Below, in pieces: positions 60,780 through 64,000 of a DNA stretch of 64,000 nucleotides. The DNA is from an uncultured Porphyromonadaceae bacterium (GTDB taxonomy: Bacteria > Bacteroidota > Bacteroidia > Bacteroidales > Muribaculaceae), in contig CAMNRO010000006.1 of assembly GCA_946553045.1 (NCBI GenBank), forward strand, positions 1 to 64,000. The letters are read 5' to 3'. Each line of letters starts with the position of its first letter. Position 1 is the stretch's first letter. The notes under the pieces were generated by a model. The model did no database searches. It was given only the letters and a program-made list of their open reading frames with translations, and was not told the origin of the DNA. Position numbers and translations under genes: made by a program.

Positions 60780-61772
60780 TCAGTTAAGTAGCTCGTCCTG
60801 GATTGAATAGCGCGGACGGCGTTTGACTTCGTTGAATATCTTTCCTATATATTCGCCTATGATTCCGAGAGATATCAGCATGAGACTGCCCAGGAACCAT
60901 ACGGAGAGCATTAGCGACGACCAGCCCGACATTGCTCTTCCGGCAAAGTGCGACATAAACACCCATATGGCAACTCCGATGTCGGCCACGAGCAATATAA
61001 GACCAATCAGGAAAATCAGCCTCATGGGCCTGGCCGAAAACGATGTTATGGCATCTATCGAGAGCGACAGCAGCTTCATGAAGCTGTATTTTGTCTCGCC
61101 GGCCAGTCGTGGAGACCGGTCGTAGCTGACGGTGGCATGCCGTAGTCCTATCGCCGGCATTATGCCTCGCAGATAGAGGTTGCGCTCAGGATATTCGGCA
61201 AGTATGTCGAGAGCTCTGCGGCTCATGAGCCTGAACTCGGAGTGGTCGTAGATGGTCTCGAGCCCCATGCGGTTCTGGAGATTGTAAAATGCTCTTGCCG
61301 ATGTCCGCTTGAAGAACGAGTCGGACTTGCGGGAGGCGCGCACACCATAGACAATGTCGAAGCCTTCGCGGTAGAGAGCCACCATTTCGGCGGCAGCCTC
61401 GAGCGAGTCCTGAAGGTCTGCATCTATGGTAATGGCGGCGTCTGCCAGGGGGCGCACGGTCATGAGACCGGCAAGTAGCGCATTCTGCTGTCCTCGGTTG
61501 TGGCTCAGTCGTATGGCCTTTATGCGCTTGTCGGCGCGATGCATGGCTGCAATTATCTGCCAGGTATCGTCTTTGCTTCCATCGTCTACACACAGCACGA
61601 AGCTGTCGGACGAGGCTATTCCGGCCCCGGCCATATCATCGAGCGCTCCAAGCAGCAGAGGTAGACTCTGGCGCAGAACCTGGTTCTCATTATAGCATGG
61701 AACGACAAAAGCCACCGTCGGCCGTTCTTTGCGGCCGTCAGCGACTTTTCTGTTAGTTAGATTCAGGTCCAT
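60780..61772 (-). CDS. GT2 polyprenol-phosphate glycosyltransferase (GtrB/ArnC-like)
   Basis: The product is 330 aa. The GT-A domain shows VAFVVPCYNE, the nucleotide/metal motif LCVDDGSKDDT, SHNRGQQNALLAG and IDADLQD (DxD region). Two C-terminal membrane helices follow (ITSFSARPMRLIFLIGLILLVADIG and SSLMLSVWFLGSLMLISLGIIG), ending in the typical GEYIGKIFNEVKRRPRY. This group transfers a sugar from a nucleotide sugar to polyprenyl phosphate on the inner side of the membrane for later use in glycan modification. The sugar cannot be told. The gene is isolated from other glycan genes. Confidence 0.9.
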   Translation of the reverse strand: MDLNLTNRKVADGRKERPTVAFVVPCYNENQVLRQSLPLLLGALDDMAGAGIASSDSFVLCVDDGSKDDTWQIIAAMHRADKRIKAIRLSHNRGQQNALLAGLMTVRPLADAAITIDADLQDSLEAAAEMVALYREGFDIVYGVRASRKSDSFFKRTSARAFYNLQNRMGLETIYDHSEFRLMSRRALDILAEYPERNLYLRGIMPAIGLRHATVSYDRSPRLAGETKYSFMKLLSLSIDAITSFSARPMRLIFLIGLILLVADIGVAIWVFMSHFAGRAMSGWSSLMLSVWFLGSLMLISLGIIGEYIGKIFNEVKRRPRYSIQDELLN

Positions 61773-61824
61773 GAAGGGCTTAGCCTTTGATTAGTCGGAA
61801 AAGCGGATAAAGTTGAAAAAAGTC

Positions 61825-61860
61825 GAGATAATAGTGCTTTTGAGACAGAACTATTATCTC
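61825..61860. terminator. proS terminator
   Basis: GAGATAATAGT (61825-61835) pairs perfectly with ACTATTATCTC (61850-61860). On the minus strand it is followed by a T-run (AAAAAA on the plus strand at 61816-61821), so it ends proS. Confidence 0.85.
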
Positions 61861-61900
61861 AACTTTTTAAACTTTAAACTCTTTTGACTTCATTTGGAAA

Positions 61901-63382
61901 TCAATAGTTGCGGGCTATGATTACGCGGCGTGCCGAAGGCTTTCCGGTAACCATGCATACGCCGGGTTCGTCTTCCCCGTCGAGAGGTATGCAGCGTATT
62001 GTCGCTTTCGTGTCGGCTTTGATACGCTCCTCGGTCTCGGTGGTGCCATCCCAGTGGCAGAGGAAGAAACCTCCGTCTTCGATTTTCTCCTTGAACTCGT
62101 CGTAGGAATCGCAGATATGTGTCTGGGCTTCTTTGGCGGTAAGAGCCTTGTTGTAGATGTTGGTCTGGATTTCTTCGAGAAGATCGGCCACATAGTCGGC
62201 TATGCCGGCCAGCTGTGCGCTGTGCTTTTCGAGAGTGTCGCGACGCATTACCTCTACGGTACCGTTCTCGATGTCGCGGGCGCCGATAACGAGACGCACG
62301 GGTACGCCCTTGAGTTCGTAGTCGGCAAATTTGAATCCGGGGCGCTTGTTGTCAGCGTCGTCGAATTTGACCGATACTCCGAGTTCGCCGAGGCGCTGCA
62401 CAATAGGCATCACCTTATCTGTGATGGCGGCGAGCTGTTCGGCATTCTTATAGATAGGTATGATTACCACCTGTATCGGGGCAAGGTGCGGAGGCAGCAC
62501 GAGGCCGTTGTCGTCGGAATGAGTCATGATGAGCGCGCCCATAAGACGTGTAGAAACGCCCCATGAGTTGGCCCATACGTATTCGGGCTGGTTGTCCTTG
62601 TTTGCGAAGGTAACGTCGAAAGCCTTGGCGAAATTCTGGCCGAGGTTGTGCGATGTACCTGCCTGTAGAGCCTTTCCGTCCTGCATCATAGCCTCAATGG
62701 TATAGGTGTTGAGAGCGCCGGCGAAACGTTCGTTGGCGGTTTTGACACCGATAGTCACAGGAATAGCCATGTACTTGCGGGCGAACTCGGCATAAAGCTT
62801 TATCATCTGCACTGTGCGGGCTTCCGATTCTTCGGCTGTGGCGTGTGCGCAGTGACCTTCCTGCCAGAGGAATTCGGCTGTGCGAAGGAACATGCGGGTA
62901 CGCATTTCCCAGCGCATTACGTTGGCCCACTGGTTGCACAGCACAGGCAGGTCGCGCCAGCTGTGAATCCAGTTCTTATATGTGCCCCAGATGATGGTTT
63001 CCGATGTCGGGCGGATTATGAGCTCTTCTTCGAGGCGTGCTTCGGGGTCAACGACAACGCCTGTTCCGTTGGGGTCGTTCTTGAGACGATAGTGGGTGAC
63101 AACGGCACATTCCTTGGCAAAGCCCTCGACGTGCTCGGCCTCGCGGCAGAGGAACGATTTCGGGATAAGAAGAGGGAAATAAGCGTTCTGCACGCCTGTT
63201 TCCTTGAACATGCGGTCGAGTGTCTGCTGCATTTTTTCCCATATCGCGTAGCCGTAGGGCTTGATTACCATACAGCCGCGGACGGCCGACTGCTCGGCCA
63301 GGTCGGCCTTGACAACGAGTTCGTTGTACCACTGCGAGTAGTTCTCGCTGCGTTTTGTAAGGTTTTTAAGTTCTATTGCCAT
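61901..63382 (-). CDS. proS: Prolyl-tRNA synthetase, archaeal/eukaryotic-type
   Basis: The product is 493 aa, the short type without the editing insertion of bacterial ProRS. Class II features: [15 protein letters not shown], the PTSETI block, motif 2 region [14 protein letters not shown] and motif 3 [17 protein letters not shown]. The chain ends with a C-terminal Tyr (VIIARNY), characteristic of this type. It charges tRNA-Pro in the cytoplasm. Its use in Bacteroidetes is well known, so it is not a sign of recent transfer. The DUF3127 gene lies 54 bp upstream on the same strand and may share its promoter. Confidence 0.96.
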   Translation of the reverse strand: MAIELKNLTKRSENYSQWYNELVVKADLAEQSAVRGCMVIKPYGYAIWEKMQQTLDRMFKETGVQNAYFPLLIPKSFLCREAEHVEGFAKECAVVTHYRLKNDPNGTGVVVDPEARLEEELIIRPTSETIIWGTYKNWIHSWRDLPVLCNQWANVMRWEMRTRMFLRTAEFLWQEGHCAHATAEESEARTVQMIKLYAEFARKYMAIPVTIGVKTANERFAGALNTYTIEAMMQDGKALQAGTSHNLGQNFAKAFDVTFANKDNQPEYVWANSWGVSTRLMGALIMTHSDDNGLVLPPHLAPIQVVIIPIYKNAEQLAAITDKVMPIVQRLGELGVSVKFDDADNKRPGFKFADYELKGVPVRLVIGARDIENGTVEVMRRDTLEKHSAQLAGIADYVADLLEEIQTNIYNKALTAKEAQTHICDSYDEFKEKIEDGGFFLCHWDGTTETEERIKADTKATIRCIPLDGEDEPGVCMVTGKPSARRVIIARNY

Positions 63383-63436
63383 TGGTTTTAATTTGAAAGG
63401 GTGTTTAAAATCTGGAGTTTAAACCTTTTCAGCGGC

Positions 63437-63793
63437 TTAGAACGGTATGTCGTCGGGCAGCGGGGGAGGGGGCACAGCGCCGGGGGCTGCAGTAGGCTGG
63501 ACGGGAGCGGGAGCAGCTGCGGGTGTCTCCACATCGGCGCGCCAGCAGCGGATGTCGGTGTACCAGCGGCCATTGAATTCGCGCGATTCGATGTCGAAAT
63601 ATATTGTAGCCACCTGGCCTACGCTAAGCTGGATTTTGTCGGCATTGTCGCCAAAGCAGGTGAAAGCCACCTTGCGGGGGAACTGGCCTTCGGTGTTCTC
63701 CAGCACATATTCTCTCTTTTTCCATGCGTTGCCGCTCTTGGATATACCCGATACTTCGGGAAGGGCGGCAATGATTGTTCCTTTAATTTCCAT
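63437..63793 (-). CDS. DUF3127 protein with an SSB-like acidic tip
   Basis: The product is 118 aa. It is a small OB-fold-like protein: MEIKGTIIAALPEVSGISKSGNAWKK start, then YVLENTEGQFPRKVAFTCFGD, VGQVATIYFDIESREFNGRWYTDIRCWR. These are the hallmarks of DUF3127, found across Bacteroidetes. After a Pro/Ala-rich linker the chain ends in PLPDDIPF, which closely mimics the C-terminal tip (DDDIPF) by which SSB binds its partner proteins. It may therefore be a single-strand DNA-associated protein (inference). It has a consensus promoter and is followed by proS. Confidence 0.85.
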   Translation of the reverse strand: MEIKGTIIAALPEVSGISKSGNAWKKREYVLENTEGQFPRKVAFTCFGDNADKIQLSVGQVATIYFDIESREFNGRWYTDIRCWRADVETPAAAPAPVQPTAAPGAVPPPPLPDDIPF

Positions 63794-63854
63794 CTATATT
63801 ATATTGTGTTTATTGTCATTGCTGACGCCTGTAGCTTCAGGCGTGTTCAAAGCA

Positions 63855-63886
63855 CAAAGTTACGATAAATTTCATTATGCGGCAAA
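63855..63886 (-). promoter_or_regulatory. Promoter of the DUF3127-proS unit
   Basis: CAAAGTTA (63855-63862) is the complement of TAACTTTG and CAAA (63883-63886) that of the -33 TTTG, with 20 bases between. The next gene starts at 63793. Confidence 0.78.
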
Positions 63887-63894
63887 CAAAAAAA

Positions 63895-63935
63895 CGAGGG
63901 CAACATTCGGCCCGAAGCCCGTAACATTGCCCTCG
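63895..63935 (-). terminator. Terminator of the gene entering from the right edge
   Basis: CGAGGGCAA (63895-63903) pairs perfectly with TTGCCCTCG (63927-63935), and on the minus strand a run of seven Ts follows. Confidence 0.85.
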
Positions 63936-63951
63936 CTTGATGTCGTGGCTG

Positions 63952-64000
63952 CTATCGGCCACTGAGACGGTCGCGCTCGGCAATCAGGTCCGATAAGTAG
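63952..64000 (-). CDS. 3' end of an unidentified gene (partial)
   Basis: Reading the minus strand from the window edge, one frame gives YLSDLIAERDRLSGR and then the stop TAG at 63952-63954, directly followed by a strong terminator. The short fragment looks like a charged helix. It is too short to name the gene; the frame choice rests on the terminator position and amino-acid make-up. Confidence 0.4.
   Translation of the reverse strand, partial: YLSDLIAERDRLSGR

Noticed and set aside
61901-63382. Archaeal-type ProS as a sign of recent lateral transfer
   Set aside because: This type is general in Bacteroidetes, and the gene shows no odd composition relative to its neighbours.
1-64000. tRNA, rRNA, insertion sequences, integrases and CRISPR arrays
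   Set aside because: None was recognised on either strand; no T-loop-like motifs, transposase motifs or regular short repeats were seen outside coding repeats.

Overview
The window is a single chromosomal segment from a member of the order Bacteroidales, most probably Muribaculaceae or a close relative (inference from gene content; no species can be named). The signs are: repeated promoters of the Bacteroidetes form TAnnTTTG with a TTG/TTTG element about 19-21 bases upstream, almost no Shine-Dalgarno sequences, two secreted proteins with type IX secretion-like tails, a lipidated TamA (TamL) next to TamB, a DUF349 protein, a DUF3127 protein, an Hc1 histone-like peptide, archaeal-type ProS and a tricorn-like protease. 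No phage, insertion sequence, CRISPR array, rRNA or tRNA gene was seen. The region reads as ordinary core chromosome with some poorly described lineage-specific genes.

Layout. 0-9 kb: a helix-hairpin-helix protein, a giant secreted multidomain protein, and a tightly coupled three-gene redox operon (outer-membrane barrel, membrane polyferredoxin, Tat-exported aldo/keto reductase with ferredoxin tail). 9-21 kb: a plus-strand run with DUF349, a polyprenyl-phosphate sugar transferase, a RecB/AddA-like helicase-nuclease, a C69 peptidase, SlyD, LolD, a lipoprotein, DUF3467 and cysS. 21-26.8 kb: a secreted CotH protein, rplS, mdh, a thioredoxin lipoprotein and a DEAD-box-like helicase. 26.8-36.5 kb: tamB-tamL (outer-membrane assembly), a Nudix hydrolase and an LtaS-like alkaline-phosphatase-superfamily enzyme. 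36.5-38 kb (minus): histone-like Hc1, queC and queF. 38-46 kb: mutL, two paralogous DUF6377 membrane regulators flanking a BASS-type transporter and a Crp/Fnr regulator, with unexplained intergenic transcription units. 46-64 kb: a DUF115/MptE-like protein plus an atypical epimerase, a giant Sel1-repeat protein, a tricorn-like protease, glutaminase, GH31 glycosidase, a candidate small RNA, a two-gene HU operon in which one product is an HU-TM-LysM fusion, a GT2 glycosyltransferase, proS, DUF3127 and the 3' tip of a further gene.

How the genes fit together. Much of the window serves the cell envelope: TamB/TamL, LolD, T9SS cargo, LtaS-like enzyme, sugar transferases, lipoproteins. A second theme is chromosome handling: HU proteins, Hc1, MutL, the AddA-like enzyme, and the SSB-tailed DUF3127 protein. 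The most intriguing items are the HU-TM-LysM protein, which could physically link nucleoid and cell wall; the paired DUF6377 regulators with nearby orphan transcripts; a compact structured RNA candidate at 58.75-58.88 kb; and a tamB start codon placed in a perfect hairpin. All functional statements rest on motif recognition by eye; no searches were run.
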